NCBI GenBank assembly: GCA_013115135.1
Contig: JABANP010000323.1
Coordinates: 1-58,957 of the forward strand
Reading direction: 5' to 3'
Source of the DNA: Perkinsus olseni
Lineage: Eukaryota > Perkinsozoa > Perkinsida > Perkinsidae
Length of the DNA: 58,957 bases
Part shown: piece after piece, positions 33,565-43,331 of the stretch
How the letters are laid out: every line of letters starts with the position of its first letter
How positions within the stretch are numbered: position 1 is the first letter of the stretch
Program-made: the position numbers and the translations under genes
Notes under the pieces: model-generated
What the model saw: the letters and a program-made list of their open reading frames with translations, nothing else
What the model was told of the DNA's origin: nothing
The model's database searches: none

Positions 33565-33858
33565 CGTACAACAGATGGTTTAATCAACTTCGCTCCATCT
33601 CGATTGATTGATTTCAGTTGGTCTACAGATCTCTAACCACCTCCGCTTCCCGTTGGACCGACGTCGGATCTCTCATACCTACACCTACTTCAAAGTACAG
33701 GTATGTTCGTGTTGTTCAACAGCTAATGTTGACAGCGAGTTGACGGGGGCTGGGCCCGACTTGGTTGAGTTGAACTAGTAAAAAGTTTTCTCCCTCCCTC
33801 CGCTCGGCGCTGCTAGGCTCCGAGCGAGGGCAGCCCTGGTTCAACTCATGCATGTGAG

Positions 33859-33878
33859 TGTTGCGGCAACACTGTTGC
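33859..33878. repeat. XnX'nX triplet
   Basis: X=TGTTGC, spacers g and c. Confidence 0.9.
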
Positions 33879-34137
33879 CCCAAGCCGAAAATGCGGCCAG
33901 ACGTAGAAGCTCTGCACTGTGCTCCGGGGTCGTATATCGGGGTTGTTCAGAGAATTGAATTAATTCTGAATTTCAGAATCCGTTCTGGAATCGCATAAGG
34001 GCTCGTGCGATAAACGAAGGGGAGCTCTGTCCATTGCGGACTCCCTCGCTGTTGTAGATAAGCCCACGGCTGTGTATGTGGATGAATTTGTTGAGTAAGC
34101 CGCGAGATATGAGCGTGGTGGGCTATCACAGCCTGTG

Positions 34138-34157
34138 ATTCACTGTGAATCATTCAC
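34138..34157. repeat. XnX'nX triplet
   Basis: X=ATTCAC, spacers t and c; the flanks add TCACAG/CTGTGA palindromes. Confidence 0.9.
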
Positions 34158-34403
34158 AGGACATTGTGTATCATTTCACTCAGGAGAATGAAACACTTCG
34201 GTGTATATCAGCCTGATTGCAACTGGAAGTACCCCCGTTTGTATCCGCCAGGACAGAAACGATTACGATTGCGGACTTTACTTGATGCACTATGCATAGG
34301 CACTTACTCCGGGAATGTAGTCTATATCAACCGGGAAACGCCATGCTTGCTTGTTTGATTACTTGCAAAGAATGCTTCGTGGCAGGAGCTTAGACACTGA
34401 CAG

Positions 34404-34458
34404 CCTTGGAAGCACGGATGTTAACAGTGTCACACTGTTAACATCCGTGATTCCGAGG
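34404..34458. repeat. Hairpin with 27-bp arms and 1-nt centre
   Basis: Inner 18 bp of the arms (34413-34430 and 34432-34449) pair perfectly around c34431; the outer 9 bp pair with two mismatches. Confidence 0.85.
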
Positions 34459-34835
34459 CTTATCGAAGAAAAACACGTTTGATGGTCCGATGTTTGATGG
34501 ATTGGTTTCAGGCTGCTCGATTGGACTTGAACTTGCGGACAGCAGGCAGTCTCACAACCCATTGAGTTCAGAGATGGGTTGTAACTGACTCTCGACTCGA
34601 GAGTCAAATAGCTATAACATATAGCTTATAGCTATCATATAGCTATATAGTTATAACTGACCTCGGAGGTCGGCGCTAGCGGTGGGAACCGCGCGAGGGG
34701 ACAATATCGGAGTCACCGGTAATCGATCCAGCGTCCACTCGAGATTGGAAAAGCAAGGACCCTTGCTTTAGAGTTCAAGATCGGCGCGAGGGTAATGGAG
34801 GAATTGCAAGTGTGCAAGGGCAGGCTGATAATTGA

Positions 34836-34890
34836 TGGTTATGATGATGATGGCTATGATGATGATGGTGTTCGTGATCATGATGATGTT
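34836..34890. repeat. GAT/ATG trinucleotide microsatellite
   Basis: Runs of GATGATGAT interrupted by GGCTAT and GGTGTTC. Confidence 0.7.
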
Positions 34891-35324
34891 ACGGCATGTG
34901 CCTGCATTCCTCGTTACTAACTAGGTCTAAGGGTCGTGGTTACGTTACCTGTTTACTTTATTCGATTGCTAGTTGTAACTAAGACCGTCCGATTTTCTTC
35001 CCACCCTCTACTACCCGGGGGCAGGTTCCATTGAGCGAGGTGGCTTGGCTAATCACGATTGACTGCAGTCATGGTTGCACTGCAAGCCATGCCCACTGTG
35101 TAGGACGTTGTTTGCTCCGGGATACACATGTTCGCTCAATGGTCCGGTTTTCTGCAGCCAAGGGACGGGAGCGTCGAGTTAGCGATGCTTTGGGTGGGTA
35201 CAGTGGATATACCGATGCCGGAGCAGAAGAGATTGAATTTGGGCTGCGAAGTGGGAGATGAAGTCTAGGTAAGGGTTGGCCGACCGAGGAATCAAACCTG
35301 GGTGGGAAATCAGAGAGGCAAATG

Positions 35325-35344
35325 ACCAGGACCTGGTAACCAGG
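35325..35344. repeat. XnX'nX triplet
   Basis: X=ACCAGG, spacers a and a. Confidence 0.9.
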
Positions 35345-35639
35345 TATAAGCCAGGGAGGAGTCGGAACAAGCTGGAACAGGCCGGCATACCTGGATTAGC
35401 CGATGGACACAGCAGGAAGAAATGCTTGCGCGAGAGCTTTCACGGATATCTTAAGCCGAGCCGTTATCAGATATTTGCATACCCCCATGGTGGGTGAGCA
35501 TTGCTAAGAGATATGCGATTTTCATCGTCTCTCATGTTGGAAGGCATGTTGAAGGCTTTAATTCACTCCGACGACTAGCACTACAGATTGTAGCGGCCAC
35601 AATTTGAGCCACGAGATTTCTTCGTACGGCGATACGTCT

Positions 35640-36086
35640 TAAATCTCTCTGGCAAAGTGGGGCTTCAACGATGTTCCGCGTTAGCCACGCCCAGTTTGGT
35701 GACAGCCGCCCTCCGATAGTATCGAGCTCCTGTCAGCCGAACGGAAGAAGCGATAATCACTGCCCACCGGGCATGGCCACAGAAACTTGTTGAACGCCGG
35801 GCAGTTCCCGGCACTCAACACGCTTGGCCCTGCTCGCGAAGGCGTAACGCGAAGTAAGATAGAGGTGACATGTTCCGAATTCTGGCACGCAGTTTCCCGC
35901 CTAGAGTTCCTCACTTAACCCAGTTCCTCCTGGTATAACTGGTTCGTCATGGTCTAACCATCATGGTTATAGCATAACCGTTATCATAATCTCTACGCAA
36001 GTCATCAGTTCGGATAAACCTTGCACATTGCTCGAAGTATTACGCTTCCAAGGACGTATGTGTCGTGGGTTCGATTTCACATGCGA
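35640..36086. repeat. Dispersed repeat R3, copy 1 (hAT-interrupted)
   Basis: Related to 58465-58909 over its length (anchors CAGTTTGGTGACAGCCGCCC, GTGGGTTCGAT). It continues after the inserted element at 36892. Its 3' part has a tRNA-like B box (GGTTCGATTTC) about 30 bp after a CGCTTCCAAGGACG stretch, possibly a tRNA-derived SINE tail. Confidence 0.65.
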
Positions 36087-36891
36087 CAGTGTTAACATAA
36101 AGGTCGTGCTATTTTTCCTTCCGGAAATTTGCAAGAAAAATAGAATGCGGAAAAATATGGAAAAATAGCGCGTTTTTCCGCCTTTCCTTTCCGCCGCAAT
36201 TCAGCACTGTTTATTAGGGTTGAACGACGAAATTTTTGGCTGCTACGCAGAATAGACGTTAAAATACCCCAGAATACGACAACTGTGCTCGCCCTTCGCC
36301 TCTGCTCTCTCTGTAGCAAGAGACCCATTGGATGCCGCGTCACGTGTACGCATGCGCAAGTGTGATTCACACAAAGTGTGTCAAGTGTGAGTTACACTGA
36401 TCAGACGTCACACTGCGTGACGCCTGATCATACTCCTTATCAAATCTTCTCCTAAGATTCTCCTTTGTCTTAACTACATCGATACTCTTATCAGCGGCAT
36501 ACTAGTAAATTTCCAATTTTTCGGCACCTGGTATCTTACAGCGGCTTCTATCATCTGTAGCCGCTTATTGACTCTATCTTTTTTCCCTACTGGTGGCCGC
36601 CTGAGCCGGGTATTGAGGTTCGAGTTGAATTCAATCAAAGCTTTTGATTTAAAATTGCTGCTCCCGATATCGAGAGAGTACCGATGTATAATACGGAGCC
36701 TCCGGTGGTTCTCGGGCGCTTTCTGAACAACATCGACGGCGAAAACTACCGGGATACGCATGAAGAGGTTTCGGATTAAGTCGAAAGAATTTTTCAGAAA
36801 ACGCACTATTTTCCCGCTATTTTTCCTGTTTTTCGACGAAAAATTACCAGAAAGAAAAATAATATATTTTTCCACGCTTATGCCAATACTG
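36087..36891. mobile_element. hAT-like non-autonomous transposon, 805 bp
   Basis: Flanked by the 8-bp direct repeat ACATGCGA (36079-36086 and 36892-36899). The related locus at 58902-58909 has a single ACATGCGA with continuous flanks, so it is an empty site. Ends are CAGTGTTAACATAA and, inverted, CAGTATTGGCATAA (11 of 14 identical), the CAGTG-type end and 8-bp duplication of hAT elements. About 80 bp inside each end are A-rich subterminal inverted repeats (GGAAAAATAG). No transposase frame is visible. Confidence 0.75.
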
Positions 36892-37138
36892 ACATGCGAA
36901 CCCCGTAATATGAGATGTTATTGCGATATTCGCGTTTCAGGCGATTTTCAATCGCCGTTTTACTTCACACATCGCGAATCTTTTCGAATCTCGCCATGAG
37001 TGGAGGGGGTATTGCGATGTTGCGATGAGCGCTCATGATTTATCGCGGAGTCATGAATGGGCTGCCGGACAGGCGCTGCCCATATCGTGATATTCGAGAA
37101 CTACAGTGGGTAAAAACTGTTTATCGCGATAAACTGAC

Positions 37139-37158
37139 CCAACTGAGTTGAATCAACT
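37139..37158. repeat. XnX'nX triplet, one mismatch
   Basis: X=TCAACT (first copy CCAACT), spacers g and a. Confidence 0.75.
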
Positions 37159-37167
37159 CCACTGTGT

Positions 37168-37194
37168 GATGCTCAGCATCGGATGCTGAGCATC
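37168..37194. repeat. XnX'nX triplet extended to four units
   Basis: GATGCT-c-AGCATC-g-GATGCT-g-AGCATC: two overlapping triplets. Confidence 0.9.
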
Positions 37195-37782
37195 CTCACG
37201 AAAAAGCTGGGGGCTGTCGACCATGCCAAGTACTTCCTCCTACGACCTATATTTAATCTAACAGATTAGTTATTTGGTAATACCAGTCACTTGGTTCGGA
37301 TAACCAAAGGTGATCGTGTACGTCGGTCGAATCGTGTACGTACCCACTTGAGATACAACGCGAGTCTCCTACCGTTCCCGAAAAGCCCGTGAACGACATT
37401 GAGTGATGATCATCTAATGGTGAGTGAACGATACCTGAACTTGACGTTCCAAACTTCAAAATAATACCAATCATTTCTGCTGCCGGCCGGTGACCACCCA
37501 GCATGTGGGAGCCGTGCTCTGAAAAGCAGCTGCAATGCGTACAGTTCCTTGAATATCCTGATAGACTTACAACTAGGTTGCCTGAGGCCATACCAGATTG
37601 GTATAACCAATGATGACGAGGTGTCTGCCCGACAGCGCCAATCTTATCCTCTGGAAAAGAGTGAAAATAATATGGGAATAGGATTGAAGAAAATCACGAG
37701 TTCGGGTCGAATCACTACGAAGGGCCTTAGCCCGCGGCGTAGTCGTTGTAGTTCGGCTCAGACAGATGCCCGCACTTGACTT

Positions 37783-38592
37783 TTACCCTTGGCCATAGTA
37801 AAGTAAAACGTCGTGGTCGTACTTGATCGGAGGGCATCGGGCGACATCGTCACTCGGGCTCTTTGACTTTGGCGTGGGAGTCGAAGCACTGATTTTCGCA
37901 CGAACGATACCATCAAATCCCCAATCTCCGTATTCATCCCTGTTGATGTCCACGAACAAGGATATCGACGAGCTTAGATAGCCCCTTTTGCCTGTCGTGG
38001 AAAGGGAGATCTGGAGACGACTATATTTGTCAGTCTTGTGCACAGCAGCATTTGAAAGTTTCTCGACTGACGCTGCTACTGTCCCCCAACATGGAACGTC
38101 CACGATCGTGAGCAATGATGTTGGGAACTGGATTTGCTTGGTCTCGCCAACAGCTTTTCCACCGTCCTGGGCGAACTTTGGAACGTTGAGGAGAAGGTAA
38201 AGGCCGATTCCAAAGTCCAAGGTTAGACGTATGGTAGTGATACCTTCTACCCGAACACCAACATCTGTCGCCGGGGTACCAGAATTGAGAACGATGAGTT
38301 CGAGGGAGACGTACGCGCTCCCGAGACCACCGGGTAGAGTGCCAGGGATGAGCGTGCCGGCGTGAACGTTGGTTTTATCCTGCACGTTGTGCCAACAATG
38401 ATACTGCCCCGAGAAATCTTTTGCTGAGGGTAGGCAGTTCGGTGGTTCCTCGTCCGGATTGGTCAGACGCCGTGACCGAGGCTCAGCAATCCGGCCTGGA
38501 TTAGCAACAGTATAGTTTCCGCTGAAGGTGTCGGCGTAGACCGCAATGACGACGTAAATGAAGGGGATGTTGATGCCGATGAAGAAGGACAT
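37783..38592 (-). CDS. Secreted orphan family S, copy 2 (269 aa)
   Basis: Open single exon on the minus strand. The ATG at 38592 aligns with the family start; an in-frame ATG 36 nt upstream adds 12 residues without signal character. Signal peptide SFFIGINIPFIYVVIAVYA, then the family marks EEPPNCLPSAK, YHCWHNVQDKTN, HAGTLIPGTLPGGLG, DVGVRVEG, LDFGIGLYLLLNVPKF, LLTIVDVPCWGTVAA and AKISASTP. It is the most diverged intact copy. A triplet lies at 38635-38654, about 45 bp upstream of its start. Confidence 0.75.
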   Translation of the reverse strand: MSFFIGINIPFIYVVIAVYADTFSGNYTVANPGRIAEPRSRRLTNPDEEPPNCLPSAKDFSGQYHCWHNVQDKTNVHAGTLIPGTLPGGLGSAYVSLELIVLNSGTPATDVGVRVEGITTIRLTLDFGIGLYLLLNVPKFAQDGGKAVGETKQIQFPTSLLTIVDVPCWGTVAASVEKLSNAAVHKTDKYSRLQISLSTTGKRGYLSSSISLFVDINRDEYGDWGFDGIVRAKISASTPTPKSKSPSDDVARCPPIKYDHDVLLYYGQG

Positions 38593-38634
38593 GTTTACAC
38601 TAAGGAAATGACTCGACGGATGCCTCATCTCGCG

Positions 38635-38654
38635 TATAAAGTTTATACTATAAA
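38635..38654. repeat. XnX'nX triplet
   Basis: X=TATAAA, spacers g and c; about 45 bp upstream of the S copy 2 start, where it creates three TATA-box-like words. Confidence 0.9.
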
Positions 38655-39247
38655 CGAAAGCTATGCGGCGATCCTCGGAGGACCCGTAAGCATGTACGTA
38701 GTGTTAGACACTTGGTTTGGCGTCGTCGAGGTGTACATCATTGGGTCCAATGTCTCCTTGTCCTTGGAATCCGCTCCCTATGGCGTCTTCTCCGCAACCT
38801 GAGCCGACACCGTCCGTATATTTTCATCCCACTGTCGACCAAGGGCTAGGATTCCCTCTGTGCAGGACCCTCGAGCATTTCTCCGTCTGTGGCGCTTATA
38901 CGCCTTCGCTCCGTAGTCGTAGTGACAATCTGGAATGTAGGGCCTCGGACTCCCCGGAGGCCTGTGAAATTACTTTCTGTCAACATTAGCTGTTGAACAA
39001 TGTGGATCAAACAGCTACCTTGAAACAGGTGTAGGTATGAGAAATCGAACGTCGGGTCAGAGGGAAGTGGAGGCTATTGGAAATCTTGGCATCTCATGAA
39101 ATCGATCAACCGATATTGGACTAAGTTGATAATTCTATCTGTTGTACGCAACTTCCGTGGAGCCGCTTCTTCTACGGCGGAGGGGCTCACCGGGTGTGTT
39201 TATGCGTGCACTGCACGCCCCGCAGAGTAGTCTGTGTCATAGGTGTA

Positions 39248-39267
39248 CTACAAGTTGTAGTCTACAA
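39248..39267. repeat. XnX'nX triplet
   Basis: X=CTACAA, spacers g and t. Confidence 0.9.
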
Positions 39268-39359
39268 CAGTGTCGTAACTACACAGTTTGTTGTGTGTTC
39301 AACACACAGTTCTCTCCAGTGGAACGTACACCCCGCTAAGATCTTCCTAGCACGGATGA

Positions 39360-39379
39360 CCTGTGGCACAGGTCCTGTG
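39360..39379. repeat. XnX'nX triplet
   Basis: X=CCTGTG, spacers g and t. Confidence 0.9.
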
Positions 39380-39593
39380 CAAAAAAGCTAACTGGTCACA
39401 TAAGCATCAGTGGTGCTTTGGACTGTTGAGGGACCCTCGATGAGGCCCTCATGATGAGGATCGGTATTCCTTCCTTATCTCCCATTGAGGAAACGCTACA
39501 TTACAGGATGTATAGAGAGACTTAACCAAGTTATACTATCGCCATTCATATTATCGCCGTACTATCACAGTAGCACTGTGCCACTAAAGTCTG

Positions 39594-39618
39594 TGTGGAA
39601 ATTCCTGGAATTTCCACA
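39594..39618. repeat. Odd palindrome, 12-bp arms, 1-nt centre
   Basis: TGTGGAAATTCC-t-GGAATTTCCACA, followed by a partial third copy TGGAAT. Confidence 0.85.
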
Positions 39619-39850
39619 GTGGAATATCGCCCTTTCAGAGTGGGCTTCGGCTGGTAGCCAGTACTAGCAAAATTACGCTCACCAGAAAGTCCCACTGTAA
39701 GGTGTCCACAGGGAAAATGATTCTCCCTGTTATATTCACCTTTCGTGGAAGTACGAGCGGAAAAGGTTACCGATATGAGCAGGCGCCTCAATCCTCATTG
39801 GTATTCTCTCGGGCGACCTTGCTGGGAGGGCACCAGGAGATTCAAGGGAC

Positions 39851-39870
39851 TGTGAGGCTCACACTGTGAG
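39851..39870. repeat. XnX'nX triplet
   Basis: X=TGTGAG, spacers g and c. Confidence 0.9.
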
Positions 39871-40188
39871 CTTCTTCCCGGAACACGGTTTCCACATTCA
39901 TGGTGACCACCACGCAGCACCAGCAGCAGTGATTGCATCATTTTGAAGTTTGGAACGTCAAGTTTCTGGCATCGCTGATACAATCGTAACGCTGGCATCA
40001 TGTCTCTTCATCATGACTCGATGAGCATTTTTCATGCCGCTCGGGCGGCGACTTTTCTCCCGTGATCTCCCACTATCATTTCGCGAATGGAGGCGTGACT
40101 CGCGTTGTATACGGGCAAAACGGAAACCGGCGTTGAAACGGGCGGATGAACAACGAGGATGAACGATGGGTCACCCTTTCGTGGTCGT

Positions 40189-40208
40189 CGTGGTTACCAC
40201 GACGTGGT
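40189..40208. repeat. XnX'nX triplet
   Basis: X=CGTGGT, spacers t and a. Confidence 0.9.
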
Positions 40209-40314
40209 AGCACAGTATCTTGTTGGTCAACATGAACCGCGGATGCAGTGAATATCAAGTGGTGATATCACTACCATTACTGGCTCCCCTTCGTAGGTTG
40301 CACAAGGCTGGTCA

Positions 40315-41301
40315 ATGACGGTCCTCCGCCTAATCACCTCAATCATCCATTTCGTCCCTCTGATTTATGGCAATCAGAGGTGTCGCCGCGCACCCAAACC
40401 GAACCACCACTCCGGTCTTGTTCCCACCTTCGGTGGTTGCGCGTATAAGTACTTTGGCCATTTCGTTTATCAGTCTACCGGGTCCAATCCCGCTAAGATA
40501 GTCTTTGTCGGGCTTGGTGACTACTTAGGCATGTTTTCGGTAGAATGTGAAACTGAGTATCAAAGTAATTGGTTACCCCTTTACACGGATAAGAACGTCA
40601 TAAACATGTTCCACACGGTACCGGAAGGTGGCCCCAGCTCGAAGGAGCGTGATGACCTGGTCGCTGAAGCGCGAGCTGCGTGCCCTCACGCCCATGTCCA
40701 GATTGGCGATTTCACCGATGTCTTAGTCGACCAAGACGGCAATGTTCGAGCTGTGTTTGGAGGAGTCCTTGTGACTCTAAGACGTACTTGGTTGCCAATG
40801 ATACCAGGATTCCATTCCACTGGCGATTCGTCCCAGTTTGGATTCAAGATGCAGTACAACGTCAGCATGGACGGAATCGCTGCTGTGAACCTTGGCTGCA
40901 AAGATGGCGCTGACACCGGTTTTAAGTCTTTTCTGCTCGTGGGCACGGGCATTGATGAGCGGCACGGGCTCTCTCCTATGGAGGGCGGGGCCACGCTGGA
41001 GGAACTCGTCGAAGATCTTAAGGCGGCTTGCCCTGGTTTACCGAAAGATAAAGTTTCTGCGCGCAACTACAAGACTGTGGGATTTGCCACCGGAGAAGTG
41101 ATTTATGTTACTGGCAATTTCATACTTGATAGTCTCGTAGACAATCTTCATGATCTTTTTCAAGCCTGTAATTGTTGGCACTTTCTTCAATCAAGTTTTT
41201 CCTTGCTGATAGAGCAGGGTCAGCATGTTACGTTCCCGGCGATTCCAGAATTCTCTTATACGTTGACGTCAATTGAAGTTTCACATAGCAGTTTTATGTG
41301 A
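40315..41301 (+). CDS. Secreted orphan protein, 328 aa
   Basis: Single open frame. N-terminal signal peptide (VLRLITSIIHFVPLIYG) then a basic stretch and a repeated-looking beta-rich domain: GGCAYKYFGHFVYQSTGSN, KIVFVGLGDYLGMFSVECE, HTVPEGGPSSKERDDLVAEA, ACPHAHVQIGDFTDVLVDQDG, and in the second half NVSMDGIAAVNLGC, LVGTGIDERHG, EGGATLEELVEDLKAACPGL. Halves share an acidic-helix pattern (xxLVxxxxAACP) at about residues 113-122 and 236-245, suggesting an internal duplication. Codon usage and lack of introns are like family S. No family recognised. A 9-bp inverted repeat CCTCTGATT/AATCAGAGG (about 40356-40379) lies in the signal-peptide codons. Confidence 0.65.
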   Translation: MTVLRLITSIIHFVPLIYGNQRCRRAPKPNHHSGLVPTFGGCAYKYFGHFVYQSTGSNPAKIVFVGLGDYLGMFSVECETEYQSNWLPLYTDKNVINMFHTVPEGGPSSKERDDLVAEARAACPHAHVQIGDFTDVLVDQDGNVRAVFGGVLVTLRRTWLPMIPGFHSTGDSSQFGFKMQYNVSMDGIAAVNLGCKDGADTGFKSFLLVGTGIDERHGLSPMEGGATLEELVEDLKAACPGLPKDKVSARNYKTVGFATGEVIYVTGNFILDSLVDNLHDLFQACNCWHFLQSSFSLLIEQGQHVTFPAIPEFSYTLTSIEVSHSSFM

Positions 41302-41743
41302 AGTCGGTGACAACTGTCAAGGAATCGTTCCCTAGACTCCGGTGCACCACTCACTCACACTTGTCGAGGCTGAGTTCAGTTAGTCGCAGGGTGTCCATAG
41401 GGTGTCTAAGGCGATAGATTTTCGGGCAAAATTTCGATGTGAGGGGGATATACAGCGAGCATAAGCCTTGAAGGGTCAGACGATAGTAGTTGTCGCAATG
41501 CGACCGACACATGCAAGCCGGTATCTCATACAGCGCGAGATATTCAGGGGTCCCCCCCGGGGGGGGGAGGGGGTTGAGTAGAAGAACAAGATATCAATTC
41601 TAGGATCGATCCTGAAGATTCATTTCGAAGCTCGATCTCGAAAACGTATTCAGGGAAGCTCGGTATTGCCATTGTTTGACAGTACTTGGGTGGGCGGCAT
41701 TCACTCGAACCCAAATCATTGAGGTATAAGAGCTCAGAAGTAA

Positions 41744-41763
41744 TCCCATTATGGGATTCCCAT
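41744..41763. repeat. XnX'nX triplet
   Basis: X=TCCCAT, spacers t and t. Confidence 0.9.
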
Positions 41764-41994
41764 ACTTTGGAGTTTACATGAACTTTTAACCAGATAGGGA
41801 CTTGGATCATAAAAGTAGGTATAAACTTCCACTACTACTATCAACGTTGGTATTGTCTCCGTTGTTACTATTTTCGTTGGTATTCATCGCGGCTCGGGAT
41901 TTCCGAATTGCTATTATCACACCTCTTCGACATCTGCTTCAGAAAAAGAGCCATAAAGTTCGTGGAGTCGAACAAGCCTGTGCAGTTGGATGAA

Positions 41995-42135
41995 CGATTC
42001 TTGAACGTTCTATCCCGCACACAGAACTTCGGCTTTCGTCATGGAACTTTCGACTCCACTCATCAATCCTTGCGGACCAAACTTCGATGCTATAGGACTT
42101 TCGACTTCGCGACTGACATTCGCCGAATGTCATTT
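41995..42135. repeat. Short-motif array 1 (ACTTTCGAC)
   Basis: About six degenerate copies of A[AC]TTTCGAC with variable spacers of 10-30 bp. Confidence 0.5.
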
Positions 42136-42254
42136 TCGACCTCGCTAACCGGTATAGCAATGGGATGACTGTGTGTTCAACATTCGGATAGGCTACCCGG
42201 GGTAGTTAAGTTACCCACGCACAACCACTGGACCAGAGCCTCTACACCTTTTAA

Positions 42255-42480
42255 AGGCCTATTTCGCGATCAGTAACATCAATTTCGCAGGGCGAGCGAT
42301 CACCCGCGCCAAGATATGTCTTAATAGGATCAATTTCACCAGAGCGCGCAATAGTACAATCAATTTCGGCAGCGCACGCGATAGTACAATCGATTTCGCC
42401 GGTACACCCGAAGTAAGTCCAATTTCGACGAAATGCGGAAATCAATTTCGCTGGTAGTAGATTCAATTTCGCTGCAGTGA
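42255..42480. repeat. Short-motif array 2 (TCAATTTCGC)
   Basis: Eight to nine copies of TCAATTTCG with spacers of about 12-35 bp; two adjacent units also share AATAGTACAATC / GATAGTACAATC. Confidence 0.6.
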
Positions 42481-42734
42481 GGAATTCTGACGTCCGACTG
42501 TTGTAGGCTGGCCGTTTCGCCTATCATAATGCCAAATCCAAGTCACAAATCTGATTATGAGAGCTACCGTGGCATCGTGCTTCTTGGATTTCTCTCGTGG
42601 CTGGCGACGAGGCGAGATTGGGCCATCTCCCTCGACTGAGCCATGGAGACTGTCATCACGGGAGTCATAATGACTTTAGTCACTGATGATTTGTGGCCAC
42701 TCGAGCTTTGTGTTGCAGTGTTAAACTTGAATGC

Positions 42735-42970
42735 GTATTGTCAATCTTGGTTGCTCAATGTCATTCTTGGATGGAATACTGTCAATCTTGAATAGCACAA
42801 AAGTGGGGCTATCAAAGTTGAGCTTAACGGTGTCAATCTTGGACCCGACATATTATGGGTGTGACATTCTTGAATTCTCATTGTCAATCTTGCATCCGCG
42901 GATATCACATTTGACATTCTTGGATTCTCATTGTCATTCTTGGATTCAACAATGTCATTCTTGTCTGCTC
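42735..42970. repeat. Short-motif array 3 (GTCAATCTTGG)
   Basis: Nine copies of GTCAATCTTG/GACATTCTTG with spacers of about 10-25 bp; several spacers read GATTCTCATT or AATTCTCATT. Confidence 0.65.
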
Positions 42971-43164
42971 ACGTGTCAAACTCGCACGGGAAATGGTGTA
43001 GTGTTGCCGGCACATAGACAGATGGACGCGCCAGTCACAGGTCGACGATCTGAGATCGACCGTCCCTAGGGAATCAGCTTCCCCATTATCGGGATTATCA
43101 CTGGGGGAGATCAACTTCAGGGCAAGGCCATATAAGCACCGCTGGCGGAGAAACAAGCGAAGGG

Positions 43165-43184
43165 ATCCTAGTAGGATCATCCTA
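43165..43184. repeat. XnX'nX triplet
   Basis: X=ATCCTA, spacers g and c; in the leader of S copy 3. Confidence 0.9.
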
Positions 43185-43331
43185 CTATCCAATCGATAGT
43201 AGAGTGCAAATACGCTGATAATTCAGGCGTAGATCGCGAAGGGGACACTACGGGGAAGCCTGGGACAAGGGATATCGACGCCATGACGACGTTGAAGTGT
43301 CTTCCGTCTCTTCTCTCGCCAAGCTGCAAAC

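Larger units (their letters stand above)
32690..33760 (+). repeat. Dispersed repeat R4, copy 1
   Basis: About 1 kb related to 50505-51450 (shared anchors GAGCATCAGACCCT, GTTAGCTCTCCCT, GAAGCAATTGA). No coding function recognised. Confidence 0.6.
33761..35260. other. Repeat-rich intergenic region
   Basis: No gene recognised. It holds triplets at 33859 and 34138, the 27-bp-arm hairpin at 34404, a GACTCTCGA-c-TCGAGAGTC palindrome at about 34590, an AT-rich TATAGCT block (34608-34660) and a GAT microsatellite. Confidence 0.5.
36900..37782. other. Intergenic repeat-derived region
   Basis: Continuation of repeat R3 (GAACCCCGTAA...) followed by sequence without a recognised gene. GTTTATCGCGATAAAC (about 37119) is a perfect 16-bp palindrome. 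Near 37305-37345 the motif TCGTGTACGT occurs twice. Confidence 0.4.
37783..39130 (-). repeat. Segmental repeat S, copy 2 (inverted)
   Basis: Minus-strand copy of the S unit, containing the gene at 37783-38592 and upstream sequence matching the leader of copies 1 and 4 (for example the GAAATC/TCTGGAAAT region before 39100). Confidence 0.6.
39131..40314. other. Triplet-dense intergenic region
   Basis: No gene recognised. It contains triplets at 39248, 39360, 39851 and 40189 and the 12-bp-arm palindrome at 39594. The 3' part (39700-40100) resembles the region downstream of S copies (GAGCGG, TTTTGAAGTTTGG..CGTCAAGTT). Confidence 0.5.
41302..43331. other. Non-coding region with motif arrays
   Basis: No gene recognised. 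It has a C7/G9 homopolymer junction (about 41551-41567), three short-motif arrays (listed separately) and the leader of S copy 3 from about 42990. Confidence 0.5.

Noticed and set aside
34404..34458. A transcription terminator or microRNA hairpin
   Set aside because: A one-base loop cannot form an RNA hairpin, and many similar structures occur without relation to genes.
36474..36875. A 133-aa minus-strand coding frame inside the hAT-like element
   Set aside because: Composition follows the A-rich subterminal repeats; no transposase motif, and it ends at the element edge.
41544..41810. An 88-aa minus-strand frame ending in a Pro/Gly run
   Set aside because: It reads through the C7/G9 homopolymer junction, which alone explains its C-terminus.
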